Assembly (NCBI RefSeq): GCF_002119525.1
Contig: NZ_CP017917.1
Span: forward strand, 992,001 to 1,056,000
Source of the DNA: Vibrio syngnathi
GTDB taxonomy: Bacteria; Pseudomonadota; Gammaproteobacteria; Enterobacterales; Vibrionaceae
DNA: 64,000 bases
Direction of reading: 5' to 3'
This document shows positions 9,070-18,029 of the stretch, piece by piece (the stretch's first letter is position 1; each line of letters begins with the position of its first letter). The notes below the pieces were generated by a model. The model was not told the origin of the DNA. It made no database searches and saw only the letters and a program-made list of their open reading frames with translations. Both the position numbers and the translations under genes were made by a program.

Positions 9070-10617
9070 TTACTTATTATGGTTCTCTTGAAGTTTCTCC
9101 ATAACCTGATCCAAGCTAAAGCTTGCTGCTTTTTGGCGTGGTGGGTATTCCGCAAAGGTTTCTAAGAACTTGCCAACATACGCTTGTGCAGGAACGAACA
9201 TATAAGCATGGTCTAACAACCAGTCATAATAGGTATTTGACGTAATATCTGCGTTTTCGTATGGGTCCATACGCAGGTTAAACAGCTTAGGAAGACGTAA
9301 CGTCACGAACGGTTCTGACCAAATCTGCATGGTACCCGTTGCACGTTGCTCCATGAACACCGCTTTCCATTGGTTGTAACGAAGCGCCGCTAAATCGCCA
9401 TCATCGGTAAAGTAGAAGATCTCTGAACGACGGCCTTTTTCTTCTTCACCCGTTAGGTAAGGAAGGAAGTTATAACCATCTAAGTGAACCTTAAACGTTT
9501 TATCACCAGCAGTATGACCTTTAAGTAGTTTCTCTTTGATTTGGTCATCACCAGCAGCGGCAACGAAGGTTGGCATCCAGTCCATGTGGTGCATGATTTC
9601 ATTGGATACGGTTCCTGGTTCAATCTTACCAGGCCAACGGACCATTGCTGGTACACGGTATGCGCCTTCCCAGTTAGTGTTTTTCTCACCACGGAACGGG
9701 GTTGTACCCGCATCTGGCCAAGAGTTCATGTGTGGGCCGTTATCCGTTGAGTAGAAAACGATGGTGTTGTCTTTGATTCCCAACTCATCCACTTGCTTCA
9801 ATAGTTGCCCAACGTGTCGATCGTGCTCAACCATACCATCAGCGTAGTTACCGACACCGGTCACACCTTTACTATCGGCTTTCACGTGCGTTCTAAAGTG
9901 CATACGTGTTGCGTTCCACCAAACGAAGAATGGTTTGTCCTCTTTCACTGCGCGATCCATGAAATCAAGTGCCGCGTCTAGTGTTTCTTCATCGACCGTT
10001 TCCATACGCTTACGCGTCAGTGGACCCGTATCTTCAATCTTGCCATCAGCGAATGACTTAATGACACCACGCGGACCGAACTTCTTTCGAAACTCAGGAT
10101 CGGTTGGGTAATCTTCATTCTCTGGTTCTTCTTCAGCATTCAGGTGGTAAAGGTTGCCAAAAAATTCGTCAAACCCGTGTGCTGTTGGAAGGAATTCATC
10201 TTTGTCGCCAAGGTGGTTTTTACCAAATTGACCTGTCATGTAACCCATAGGTTTCAGCATTTCTGCGATTGTCGCGTCTTCCGCTTGCAAGCCAATGTCT
10301 GCGCCCGGCAAGCCTACTTTACTCAAACCCGTTCGTAATACACTTTGTCCCGTAATAAAGGTAGAGCGACCCGCAGTACACGATTGTTCAGCGTAATAAT
10401 CGGTAAACATCATCCCTTCTTTGGCGATGCTATCAATATTAGGCGTTTTGTAACCCATTAAACCAAAGGTGTATGCACTAACATTAGACTGTCCAATATC
10501 ATCTCCCCAAATCACGAGAATATTTGGCTTTTCAGCTGCGAATGTGGTGGTGGAAGCCGCCATCATCGCCGTACCCAAAATCGCTAAACGACGTTTAACG
10601 CCATATTTCGCTGTCAT
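9070..10617 (-). CDS. Secreted arylsulfatase (formylglycine type)
   Basis: 515 residues from ATG at 10617, chosen because GAAGAGG lies seven bases upstream; an upstream ATG at 10644 has no ribosome site. Signal peptide ends near TTTFA-AEK (about residue 28). The sulfatase core begins KPNILVIWGDD (two metal-binding Asp) and carries CTAGR at 80-84, the C-x-A/P-x-R site matured to formylglycine; downstream KNHLGD, STDNGPH and GHT-like metal ligands are present. Family S1 sulfatases remove sulfate esters from organic compounds or polysaccharides; the substrate cannot be read. It is divergent from, and strongly similar to, the next sulfatase (shared TAHGFDEFFGNLYHLNAEEE). No formylglycine-generating enzyme is in the window. 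Confidence 0.9.
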   Translation of the reverse strand: MTAKYGVKRRLAILGTAMMAASTTTFAAEKPNILVIWGDDIGQSNVSAYTFGLMGYKTPNIDSIAKEGMMFTDYYAEQSCTAGRSTFITGQSVLRTGLSKVGLPGADIGLQAEDATIAEMLKPMGYMTGQFGKNHLGDKDEFLPTAHGFDEFFGNLYHLNAEEEPENEDYPTDPEFRKKFGPRGVIKSFADGKIEDTGPLTRKRMETVDEETLDAALDFMDRAVKEDKPFFVWWNATRMHFRTHVKADSKGVTGVGNYADGMVEHDRHVGQLLKQVDELGIKDNTIVFYSTDNGPHMNSWPDAGTTPFRGEKNTNWEGAYRVPAMVRWPGKIEPGTVSNEIMHHMDWMPTFVAAAGDDQIKEKLLKGHTAGDKTFKVHLDGYNFLPYLTGEEEKGRRSEIFYFTDDGDLAALRYNQWKAVFMEQRATGTMQIWSEPFVTLRLPKLFNLRMDPYENADITSNTYYDWLLDHAYMFVPAQAYVGKFLETFAEYPPRQKAASFSLDQVMEKLQENHNK

Positions 10618-10964
10618 AGAAACCTCTTCGTAAGTTATTTGCATCCTGCCCTACAACGTATAGTCCATTTTTTAAGCATGCGCGAGGTTCGCTAAGCTAT
10701 TAATCTTTTTGTCATTTTTTATTCAGATACAGGTGCAGGAGTTATCGATAAGGTTTACGGCGACAAACATGATAAAGATCACACATGTTATCTAAGGGTT
10801 TCTGGTAACCATCATCCTAAATTCAATTTAATCAGCAAGTTAACCATGCATCATAACGATTGGTTATAAGCACTATAAAAGGACGTAACGGAATTTTGAG
10901 AATAACATTTGCTCATCGATGCGTTGTTCTAACGCATTAATCTTAAAAGTGAATCGGAGTCCTT
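10618..10964. other. Divergent control region between the two sulfatases
   Basis: A 347-bp AT-rich gap between two divergently transcribed sulfatase genes. It must hold both promoters. A CATGATAAAGATCACACATG segment (10768-10787) is loosely CRP-like but not convincing. No gene or strong palindrome was seen. Confidence 0.5.
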
Positions 10965-12524
10965 ATGGGTACTAAAATTAATAAACTAGCATTAGGTGTT
11001 GGCTTATTAGCAGCTTCTTCAGCGGCAACAGCAGCAGAAAAACCAAACATTCTTGCTATCTGGGGTGATGATATTGGTATATTCAACATCAGTGCATACA
11101 ACAACGGTATGATGGGTTACGAAACACCTAACATCGACCGTATTGCTAACGAAGGCGCACTGTTTACTGACCACTACGGTCAACAATCGTGTACTGCTGG
11201 TCGTGCTGCATTCCTAACAGGTCAAGAACCTTTCCGTACTGGTCTACTAACGATCGGTATGCCTGGTTCAGACGCTGGTATCCCTGATTGGGCTCCTACC
11301 ATCGCCGATTTACTAAAAGAGCAAGGCTACATGACGGCTCAGTTTGGTAAGAACCACATGGGCGACCAAGACAAACACCTTCCAACAGCACACGGTTTCG
11401 ACGAATTCTTTGGTAACCTTTATCACCTGAATGCGGAAGAAGAACCAGAAACGTACTACTACCCGAAAGACCCAGAGTTTCGCGCTAAATACGCGCCTCG
11501 TGGTGTGATCAAGTCAACAGCTGATGGCAAGATTGAAGATACAGGCCCAATGACGCGTAAGCGTATGGAAAATGCCGATGAAGAATTCCTAGAAGCTTCT
11601 CTAGACTTCATGGAACGCGCAGTTAAAGCCGATAAGCCTTTCTTCATCTGGCACAACACTACTCGTATGCACGTGTGGACTCGTCTACAAGAGAAATACC
11701 AAGGCATTTCAGGTGTGAGTATCTATGCTGACGGTATGATGGAGCATGATGACCACGTGGGTGTGCTTCTAGACAAACTTGATGAATTGAAAATCGCTGA
11801 TAACACAATCGTAATCTACTCTACCGATAACGGCGCAGAAACAGCAACATGGCCTGATGGCGGTGCGACTTTTTTCCATGGTGAAAAAGGCACAACTTGG
11901 GAAGGTGGCTTCCGTGTACCTCAGCTAGTCCGCTGGCCTGGCACTATTGACCCTGGCACTAAAATCAACGACATTATGAGCCACAAAGACTGGATCCCAA
12001 CACTTCTAGCGGCTGCTGGTGATGACAAAGTGGTTGATAAACTAAAATCAGACAAAGGCGCGCGTTACAACGGTAAAGATTGGCGTGTTCACCTAGATGG
12101 CTACAACTTCCTTCCGTTCTTTGAAGGAAAAGAAGAAGGTCCTCGTAACGGTCTGCTTTACTTTTCTGCAAACGCAGAGTTAGACGCCGTTCGTACTGGC
12201 GACTTCAAAGTTCAATTTGCTCATATGGAAGGCAATATCTCAGATGGTGTTCGATTCCAAACTAACTGGCCGTCAATCGTTCACCTACGTGCTGACCCAT
12301 TCGAAAAAGCGCCACACGAGTCTGGTATGTACCTACGTTGGATGGCTGATAACATGTGGTTATTCGTACCAGTAGGCAATGAAGTTCAATCTTTCTTGTC
12401 AACGATTCCTGACTACCCAATGCAGCAAAGCCAAGTATTGAACCCTGGTAACTTCAACCAGAACGTACTCATGCTTCAAGGTAGACTTCAGCGACTAGAA
12501 GCAGCTGCAGCGCAAGCTAAATAA
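10965..12524 (+). CDS. Secreted arylsulfatase (formylglycine type), paralogue
   Basis: 519 residues. The ATG is preceded by CGGAGTCCTT. Signal peptide ends at ATAA-EKP (about residue 24). Core motifs: KPNILAIWGDD (two metal-binding Asp), CTAGR at 76-80 for formylglycine formation, KNHMGD, and STDNGAE with the active-site Asp/Asn. It is a close relative of the divergent minus-strand sulfatase, sharing the GFDEFFGNLYHLNAEEEPE block and the RGVIKS-ADGKIEDTGP block, so the pair probably arose by inverted duplication. Differences such as YYYPKD against DYPTDPE suggest some substrate divergence. A strong terminator follows. Confidence 0.9.
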   Translation: MGTKINKLALGVGLLAASSAATAAEKPNILAIWGDDIGIFNISAYNNGMMGYETPNIDRIANEGALFTDHYGQQSCTAGRAAFLTGQEPFRTGLLTIGMPGSDAGIPDWAPTIADLLKEQGYMTAQFGKNHMGDQDKHLPTAHGFDEFFGNLYHLNAEEEPETYYYPKDPEFRAKYAPRGVIKSTADGKIEDTGPMTRKRMENADEEFLEASLDFMERAVKADKPFFIWHNTTRMHVWTRLQEKYQGISGVSIYADGMMEHDDHVGVLLDKLDELKIADNTIVIYSTDNGAETATWPDGGATFFHGEKGTTWEGGFRVPQLVRWPGTIDPGTKINDIMSHKDWIPTLLAAAGDDKVVDKLKSDKGARYNGKDWRVHLDGYNFLPFFEGKEEGPRNGLLYFSANAELDAVRTGDFKVQFAHMEGNISDGVRFQTNWPSIVHLRADPFEKAPHESGMYLRWMADNMWLFVPVGNEVQSFLSTIPDYPMQQSQVLNPGNFNQNVLMLQGRLQRLEAAAAQAK

Positions 12525-12538
12525 TTAGCTTAAGCTTA

Positions 12539-12547
12539 CCCCCCCCC
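12539..12547 (+). repeat. Run of nine C after the plus-strand sulfatase
   Basis: A homopolymeric C9 tract just after the sulfatase stop and before its terminator. It is non-coding, so slippage would not affect a protein; it may also be a sequencing or assembly artefact. Confidence 0.7.
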
Positions 12548-12561
12548 TAGAAAAACGAAAC

Positions 12562-12598
12562 AAAGCCGTGATAGCTCAAGTGCTATCACGGCTTTTCA
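12562..12598 (+). terminator. Strong rho-independent terminator
   Basis: A 14-bp perfect stem (AAAGCCGTGATAGC / GCTATCACGGCTTT) with a six-base loop, ending in TTTT, 38 bases after the plus-strand sulfatase stop. Confidence 0.92.
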
Positions 12599-12813
12599 GT
12601 ATATCAACAATGAAAACTGTCCCACATAAGCCTTTAACAAACGAGTGACGAACAAGGTTATCGCATACATTTACTCACATAGCCTTGTAACTCGCCTCGT
12701 TTATGACCGTTACGTTAAGATTACGCAAATTTTTTCAAATCCCACGGACATCACTTGAAATACAGAGATATGCGTGCGATTGTATTTTAACTCACCCTAA
12801 CAACTGTATGATT

Positions 12814-13467
12814 ATGAAGACAATCCAAAGCATTGCCCTACTCTCAGCTATCGTTGCTGCACCTTCAGTATTAGCTGACGTTGAAATCCAAGTTCCATCC
12901 AGTGTTGATATTCTAGCGGTTAACGAAGCTAAGCCTGACTTAGACGGCGGCTTATTCTCTTCTCATAAGACACTGACGTTACCAGATGGCCAAAACCAAA
13001 TCGTATTCCAATATCAACTTGCATTTGATAAAGGTAACGATCGTGAGTTCGTAGACAGCGACGCTGTTATCGCAACATTCGATGCGACTGATACCACATT
13101 GACTTTCGACCTACCAAAATACCGCAACACAGCAGAAGCAAAATCTGGGCTTAAAAACTTAGAGTGGAACCTTGTTGACGAGAACCAGAATGAAATCAGC
13201 GTTAAGCAAGACAAGCTAGTAAAAGACGGTATGCAAATTGGACGTAAGTATCCTCAAGAAGCAAAAGAGTACAACCAGAAAGGCGGCATTGCGGCGCTAG
13301 CGATGGGTTCAGCAGCAGGCGCAACAGCGGCGGTTGTTCAACCTGTAACACTTCCAGCAAAGATTGACGGAAATGCGGCTAATACAGCTGAAGAAATGCT
13401 CTATTTCTGGTACGAGAAAGCTGATGCTGAAACCAAGCAGAAATTCAAAGATTACGTGAACAAGTAG
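12814..13467 (+). CDS. UPF0319 (DUF2057/YccT-like) periplasmic protein
   Basis: 217 residues from ATG at 12814, where the product begins with a clean signal peptide (MKTIQSIALLSAIVAAPSVLA, cleaved before DVEIQ). A longer frame exists upstream but reads as untranslated leader. The mature part carries the family start VEIQVPSSVDILAVNE, a GGLFSSHKTLTLPDGQNQIVFQY block and a DREFVDSDAVIATFD block, all characteristic of UPF0319. In enterobacteria YccT/CsgI-type members inhibit curli assembly; a role for this copy is not shown. Monocistronic, with a terminator 40 bases downstream. Confidence 0.85.
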   Translation: MKTIQSIALLSAIVAAPSVLADVEIQVPSSVDILAVNEAKPDLDGGLFSSHKTLTLPDGQNQIVFQYQLAFDKGNDREFVDSDAVIATFDATDTTLTFDLPKYRNTAEAKSGLKNLEWNLVDENQNEISVKQDKLVKDGMQIGRKYPQEAKEYNQKGGIAALAMGSAAGATAAVVQPVTLPAKIDGNAANTAEEMLYFWYEKADAETKQKFKDYVNK

Positions 13468-13505
13468 ATTCGATTACAAACAAGTCTATAAACTATCTCG
13501 TTCAA

Positions 13506-13544
13506 ACCAAAGACGCTGGCAGTGTGCCTGCGTCTTTGGTTTTA
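13506..13544 (+). terminator. Rho-independent terminator after UPF0319 gene
   Basis: An 11-bp stem (ACCAAAGACGC / GCGTCTTTGGT) around a 13-base loop, followed by TTTT. Confidence 0.88.
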
Positions 13545-13572
13545 TCTAAATAGAAAGTTATAGGTGTAAAAA

Positions 13573-14067
13573 TCAACGATAATCAGGTCTAATCCTCGAC
13601 ATCAGCAACATATCAATGTATTTCCCGCCTTTGAATGTACTCAGCCTTTTAGCACCTTCCAACTGAAAACCGACGCTTTCATACAAAGCAATCGCGGCAT
13701 GGTTATCTGCATGAACCTCAAGCTCCAGGCGAATTAGGTTTAGCCAATTATCGGCCTGATTGATCGCTTCTTTCATTAAGGCTTTTCCAACCCCTTTGCC
13801 ATGAGCATCAGGGTGAATTGCAATCCCTAGGCCAGCACTGTGCCTGTCTCTCACCTTAGTCGTCATGAACAAGGTAATGTGCCCAATGACTTTACCTGAC
13901 ACTTCAGCGACTAAAGTAAAATGGTCTGAATGACCAAACAATCGCTCCACTTGATCAGAGCTAAGGAAAGGCTTTTGCGAAGTGTTTTCTGATACTGATG
14001 GATGACGATAAATATCAAAAATGTCTTGGTTGTCTGTGGTTTCAAGATGTCTAATTTGTATTTCCAA
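13573..14067 (-). CDS. GNAT family N-acetyltransferase
   Basis: 164 residues starting with TTG at 14067, preceded by AAGGAAG at good spacing. The GNAT fold is complete: beta strand HFTLVAEVSGKVIGHITLF, the acetyl-CoA pyrophosphate-binding loop HGKGVGKALMKEAI, and the C-terminal LELEVHADNHAAIALYESVGF motif. It resembles RimJ/RimL-like small-molecule or protein acetyltransferases; the substrate is unknown. Isolated gene. Confidence 0.87.
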   Translation of the reverse strand: MEIQIRHLETTDNQDIFDIYRHPSVSENTSQKPFLSSDQVERLFGHSDHFTLVAEVSGKVIGHITLFMTTKVRDRHSAGLGIAIHPDAHGKGVGKALMKEAINQADNWLNLIRLELEVHADNHAAIALYESVGFQLEGAKRLSTFKGGKYIDMLLMSRIRPDYR

Positions 14068-14309
14068 AGTGCTTCCTTACTGTCTATTTCTATCCTTAAG
14101 CTAATTTTCATATTACGGATAGCAACGAGTAGCTACAACCATAAAGACGGTAAGCGTTGGAAATAATTGAATAATCGGCATAGCCCATAAAACAGTCACC
14201 ACAGCCCATAAACAACAAACTCAAAGACTAAAAATGCACCATTGAAGGCCCTCACGCGTCTCTTCATAAGGTCAGGTTCGTTCTCGAACTAAATTGCCCA
14301 ACGGTATAA

Positions 14310-14474
14310 TAATACCAATCGTAGTAAATAACTGTTCACCTTAGCTTGTTAAAAATCTCGATAACGTCGTTAGATTTTTTGATTGTAGAATAACTACTTA
14401 TCGAAAAAGTCTGCCTTGTTCTCAAGCTTTTTTCCTGCGCTATTTTTGATCACTTACTTACTGTGATTGGTATA
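14310..14474. repeat. Vibrio-type MITE-like element with TACCAATC ends
   Basis: About 165 bp bounded by inverted repeats: AATACCAATCGTAGTAAATA at the left and, reverse-complemented at the right, TATACCAATCACAGTAAGTA. The interior is non-coding and AT-rich. TACCAATC...GATTGGTA palindromic repeats of this size are scattered in Vibrio genomes, so this is probably a non-autonomous or ERIC-like repeat. It fills most of the 477-bp gap (14068-14544) ahead of the fasciclin gene; the rest of that gap shows nothing recognisable. Confidence 0.7.
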
Positions 14475-14544
14475 AATTGATCCATCGCTTTGAGCCTTTC
14501 GTAATAACTAACGAAAATAACGGACAAACTCAAAGGATTCCAAC

Positions 14545-15042
14545 ATGATTAATAAAATTAGCAAGTCTCTATCTCTTCTTGTCGCTGCACTTTTATTTAG
14601 TGCATTCGCTAACGCCAATCATCATGAGATGAAAAAAGATATCGTCGATGTCGCAGTAGGAAATGGCTCTTTCAACACATTAGTGGCTGCAGTTAAAGCT
14701 GGTGGACTTGTAGATACTTTAAAAGGAGAAGGCCCATTTACCGTTTTCGCTCCAACCGATGAAGCATTTGCCAAATTGCCAGATGGTACTGTAGATATGC
14801 TTTTGAAACCTGAAAACAAAGACAAACTAGTCGCAGTGCTAACTTATCATGTAGTCGCCGGGAAAGTGATGGCGGCAGACGTTATGAAAATAGATAAAGC
14901 GACAACTGTTCAAGGTCAAAACGTGATGATAAGCGTAAACGATGGCTCAGTTATGATTAACAATGCGAAGGTGATTGGGGCTGACGTGGAAGCAAGCAAT
15001 GGCGTAATCCACGTAATCGATACGGTCTTGCTCCCGAAATAA
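14545..15042 (+). CDS. Secreted fasciclin (FAS1) domain protein
   Basis: 165 residues. Signal peptide ends near AFANA-NHH (about residue 24). The remainder is one FAS1 domain with both conserved boxes: [19 protein letters not shown] (H1) and [16 protein letters not shown] (H2), and a central [14 protein letters not shown]1 proteins mediate adhesion or binding outside the cytoplasm; single-domain bacterial members are common and mostly uncharacterised. CAAAGGA lies upstream of the ATG. It is monocistronic with its own terminator. Confidence 0.92.
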   Translation: MINKISKSLSLLVAALLFSAFANANHHEMKKDIVDVAVGNGSFNTLVAAVKAGGLVDTLKGEGPFTVFAPTDEAFAKLPDGTVDMLLKPENKDKLVAVLTYHVVAGKVMAADVMKIDKATTVQGQNVMISVNDGSVMINNAKVIGADVEASNGVIHVIDTVLLPK

Positions 15043-15083
15043 TCAATTAGAAAGAAAGCATCAGGCAAACCAAACTCTTTGGG

Positions 15084-15109
15084 GGGTGTGACAATTCACA
15101 CCCTTTTTT
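15084..15109 (+). terminator. Rho-independent terminator after fasciclin gene
   Basis: An 8-bp perfect stem (GGGTGTGA / TCACACCC) with a CAAT loop and six T. Confidence 0.92.
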
Positions 15110-15184
15110 ACCAACTGGAGATTAAGCGTTTGGCTGTTTGGGCATTTCCAAGTTTCTCAAAACTCGACATTACATTACTGGCTA

Positions 15185-15289
15185 TTAAGTGGTTTTCTCC
15201 ATCACGTAATTAGTCAGCTTAACGCCACGTATTTCGACTTCCTGTTCATTCACTAACTTAAAGCCAAGGTGCTCATAGAAAGGCCTAGC
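15185..15289 (-). pseudogene. C-terminal remnant of a GNAT acetyltransferase
   Basis: Reading minus, the frame gives ARPFYEHLGFKLVNEQEVEI... ending VMEKTT and a stop at 15185. FYEHLGF is the usual last GNAT motif, but everything upstream of it is missing: the sequence runs directly into the end of a cupin reading frame. About 34 residues remain, without a start codon. I read it as the tail of a deleted acetyltransferase gene. Confidence 0.7.
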
Positions 15290-15597
15290 GGTAAAATACA
15301 GCCAACCAGATCGTCACCTTGTCTTTGTCCGTACCAATAACCTTGTGCTTTTCTCGTGCAGAAATATTGATGTAATCCCCTTAGACAAGGTAACGACACG
15401 TCCGTCTTCAAACTCAATAACACCTTGCCCCTCTAGCACCATAACCCATTCGTTTTCATCTTGGTATACCAACCTTGTTCTGGAGAACTGTGCCCATGAG
15501 ATATTATTCTTTCAATCCGCACATTCTCAGTAGTAATGATGTCGTTGAAGATTTCGTCGAGTATTGACGAAGGAACATCATCGTAAATATTTGACAT
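15285..15597 (-). pseudogene. Cupin-domain gene with two frameshifts
   Basis: ATG at 15597 has GGAG seven bases upstream. The frame begins MSNIYDDVPSSILDEIF, then breaks near 15468, where GGTTGGTATACC seems to carry two extra bases: one frame reads GWYTK, the other resumes DENEWVMVLEGQGVIEFEDGRV, the cupin core. A second break near 15370 (a G missing in AAGGGGATTAC) restores DYINISAREKHKV...VTIWLAVFYR, then stop at 15285. The shifts nearly compensate: 313 bp against 104 codons plus one base. A functional product is unlikely unless these are sequencing errors. The stop merges with the GNAT remnant, so a deletion joined the two genes. Confidence 0.78.
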
Positions 15598-15658
15598 CGA
15601 GCTCTCCTAGTTCGTATTAACTTGATTAGCAACTTGGGGACTTAACTTCATTGTAAAC

Positions 15659-16162
15659 CTAGGCGACAGCACTATTTTTGAAGTAAAAACGGTAGTAGCC
15701 CACCAAGTTACTGCAGATAAATAGCGCTTCCATCAGTACGGCAGTTGGAGAACCAACTAAGTAATTATGAACCAACCAAAAACTGGTTCCGATGATCATC
15801 AACTCTCTTAATCGACGATCATCTTTATTGAAGGCTGCAAAGGTTTGAAATACAGAAGCAAAGCAACTCAATATGCTAATTAGCCCCGAGTAAGTCACTG
15901 CGGTTGCGACTACCGACATCGAACAGAACAAATATTTAAACTTAGACGATGTCGAAAATACACTCGTCAAATAGCGAATAGTGGCAATCGTCATTAAGCT
16001 CGCCGCTGTCCATTGTTCGAGAAGAATAAAGTGGCTCGAAATAAGCACGCCAGCAAAGAACAGACAGGTAACGATTTTCTTTCTCTCTTTAAACTGAAAA
16101 GACAGAAGATCGAAACAAATAGCAATTGCGACTAATACTTGAGAAAGATAAAAAGCTGACAC
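15659..16162 (-). CDS. YgjV-like inner-membrane protein
   Basis: 167 residues starting with GTG at 16162, preceded by AAGGAA. Five or six hydrophobic helices span almost the entire length, with motifs such as FKERKKIVTCLFFAG and SFWLVHNYLVGSPTAVLMEALF that match the YgjV family of small inner-membrane proteins. The function is unknown for the family. Isolated on the minus strand between the cupin remnant and phzF. Confidence 0.72.
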   Translation of the reverse strand: MSAFYLSQVLVAIAICFDLLSFQFKERKKIVTCLFFAGVLISSHFILLEQWTAASLMTIATIRYLTSVFSTSSKFKYLFCSMSVVATAVTYSGLISILSCFASVFQTFAAFNKDDRRLRELMIIGTSFWLVHNYLVGSPTAVLMEALFICSNLVGYYRFYFKNSAVA

Positions 16163-16253
16163 GGTGATTCCTTAAGTAGTGACCTAGCAGATTTAAATTA
16201 TGACGTTTCCGTTCTAAATAACGACATTACTGTTTTATGAATGATATTGAAGT

Positions 16254-17054
16254 TTAGACTTTTAAATTACCACTGATTACGGTGGTTGCAGACCCTATCA
16301 GTTTTATACGACCATTCGGCAATAGCTCTGTCGATACATACCCACCGCGGCGCGACGCTTGGTAAGCATTGAAATGCGCTTTGTTTAGTTTCTCGGACCA
16401 GTACTGTGTGAGAGCGCAATGCGCTGAACCCGTAACGGGATCTTCGTTAACACCCACCCACGGCGCAAAATAGCGCGAAACAAAATCAAGCTCAGAGTTC
16501 GACGACAACGCCGTCACAACAACGCCTCGACCTTTAATACGCTTTAGAGCATCAAAGTTTGGTGCTAAATCTAATAAAACTTGTTCGCTGACAACCTCAA
16601 TAAACTGTTTGGTATCGAACTCACTGTATGACACGATTTGGTCTTCACACAGCCCTAAATATTCAAGCAAATCTTTATTGGCATCCAATCCAAGATCAAG
16701 CACAGTACTTGGGAAGTCGAGCTCGATTGTCGAGTCACAAACTGTGGCAGATAGCCCCCCTGAAAGCGTATCAAACGTCACAACCTCACCTACATTGACT
16801 AACCCTCTTTCCTTCATCACATGCGCTGTTGCCAACGTACCGTGACCGCATAATTTGACTTCAACTTCTGGTGTGAACCATTTCAACGTCATCGTATTGA
16901 GGGCTAAGAATGCCGTTTCTGATACTGCCATCTCTTCAGCAATCGAATACATCAACGACTCTTCTAAAGGTTCTTGTGAAATACAAACCCCTGCAGGGTT
17001 TCCTTTAAAAGCTTGAGTTGTGAACGAATCCACTAGATATATCTCTAAATTCAC
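16254..17054 (-). CDS. PhzF family isomerase/epimerase
   Basis: 266 residues from GTG at 17054, where AGGAG lies five bases upstream and the product begins VNLEIYLVDSFTTQAFKGNPAGVC, the standard PhzF opening; an ATG further upstream adds 23 non-family residues. The catalytic Glu sits in MAVSETAFL, and the paired halves end with GEDPVTGSAHCALTQYW-type motifs (here NEDPVTGSAHCALTQYW) as expected. PhzF enzymes perform hydrogen-shift isomerisations or racemisations; outside phenazine clusters, as here, the substrate is unknown. Confidence 0.9.
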   Translation of the reverse strand: MNLEIYLVDSFTTQAFKGNPAGVCISQEPLEESLMYSIAEEMAVSETAFLALNTMTLKWFTPEVEVKLCGHGTLATAHVMKERGLVNVGEVVTFDTLSGGLSATVCDSTIELDFPSTVLDLGLDANKDLLEYLGLCEDQIVSYSEFDTKQFIEVVSEQVLLDLAPNFDALKRIKGRGVVVTALSSNSELDFVSRYFAPWVGVNEDPVTGSAHCALTQYWSEKLNKAHFNAYQASRRGGYVSTELLPNGRIKLIGSATTVISGNLKV

Positions 17055-17341
17055 AATGGCTCCTAGCTCTGATATTGAATTGACATTGCAGCCTACAATA
17101 AGCACAAACACCCCTTGGTACAAGTGTTCAACAGCAACATTATTAATACTTATTTAAGAAGTAAGAAATCATAAACAAAGAGTTATGAAAAGAATTGGTG
17201 GATTAAGCTGAAGGTTTAATATAGGACAGATAAGAGATAAAGCGTATCAGCCCTGGTAGGAAACAAGCACACATTCGCGGCACATAGGCATTGTATCGTG
17301 CCACAAACGTGAGGTTACTCAGCAATGGTGACTCAATTAAA

Positions 17342-17386
17342 TCTACTGATTCTACTGATTCTACTGATTCTACTGATTCTACTGAC
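17342..17386. repeat. Five 9-bp tandem repeats spanning the LysE stop
   Basis: Five copies of TCTACTGAT (the last ends in C). On the minus strand each unit reads CAG-TAG-AAT, and the first TAG is the real stop codon of the LysE gene, so five in-frame amber stops follow one another at nine-base spacing. Confidence 0.9.
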
Positions 17387-18029
17387 GTACCAGAGCAGAT
17401 TTCACAATGGTCAAGCCAAGCAGACCCAGCATGACTCCTGTCACTTTATCAATATAGTAAGCAACACGTGTAAACTCTTGACGCACTTTAGGTGCAGATA
17501 ACAGGAAGATGATCGCCGCATCCCATACAAATACAACCACCGTCATCCAAACACCTAACCCCAACTTAAACATGAAGCCAATGTCATTGTTCAACACAAC
17601 CGTGAATAAGCTCAAATAGAACAAAAGGTTTTTGGGATTAAGGATTCCTGATAGAAAACCCGTAATGAATTCTTTGAGAAAAGTCGTTTGGTTGAAGCTA
17701 TCTCCTTCGGTAACATCCATATTGCTGTAATTACATTTCTTCGCTCTTATCGCTTGCACAGCTAGATAAACAAGAAACACACCACCAATGATCTTCAGTA
17801 CAATCATAACGGAAACGGATGTCGCTAGAATCGACCCTACTCCAACCAAGCACAAAGCAATATAAACCGCATTGGCACTGGCAATACCGAATGCAACGCC
17901 TAGTGCTTTTCTTCCCTTATTTCGAACAGCACTCTTCACCACAATCACAAAGTCTGGCCCGGGACTCAATAACGCTAGAAAGTGAGCAATCGCCACGGTA
18001 ACAAAAATTCCGACTAAACCCGCATCCAT
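17379..18029 (-). CDS. LysE/RhtB family amino-acid exporter
   Basis: 216 residues with about six membrane helices. The N-terminus holds the family signature ALLSPGPDFVIVVKSAVRNKGRKALGVAFGIA, followed by the GGVFLVYLAVQAIRA and FLSGILNPKNLLFYLSLF blocks. LysE/RhtB proteins export amino acids such as lysine, homoserine or threonine; the substrate cannot be deduced. AAGGA lies about ten bases before the ATG. The gene ends in a tandem array of stop-bearing 9-bp repeats. Confidence 0.9.
   Translation of the reverse strand: MDAGLVGIFVTVAIAHFLALLSPGPDFVIVVKSAVRNKGRKALGVAFGIASANAVYIALCLVGVGSILATSVSVMIVLKIIGGVFLVYLAVQAIRAKKCNYSNMDVTEGDSFNQTTFLKEFITGFLSGILNPKNLLFYLSLFTVVLNNDIGFMFKLGLGVWMTVVVFVWDAAIIFLLSAPKVRQEFTRVAYYIDKVTGVMLGLLGLTIVKSALVRQ

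Noticed and set aside
10768..10787. CRP site between sulfatases
   Set aside because: Only loose symmetry; not enough match to TGTGA-N6-TCACA.
12539..12547. Phase-variable C tract
   Set aside because: It lies outside any coding or promoter region, so a regulatory role is unlikely.
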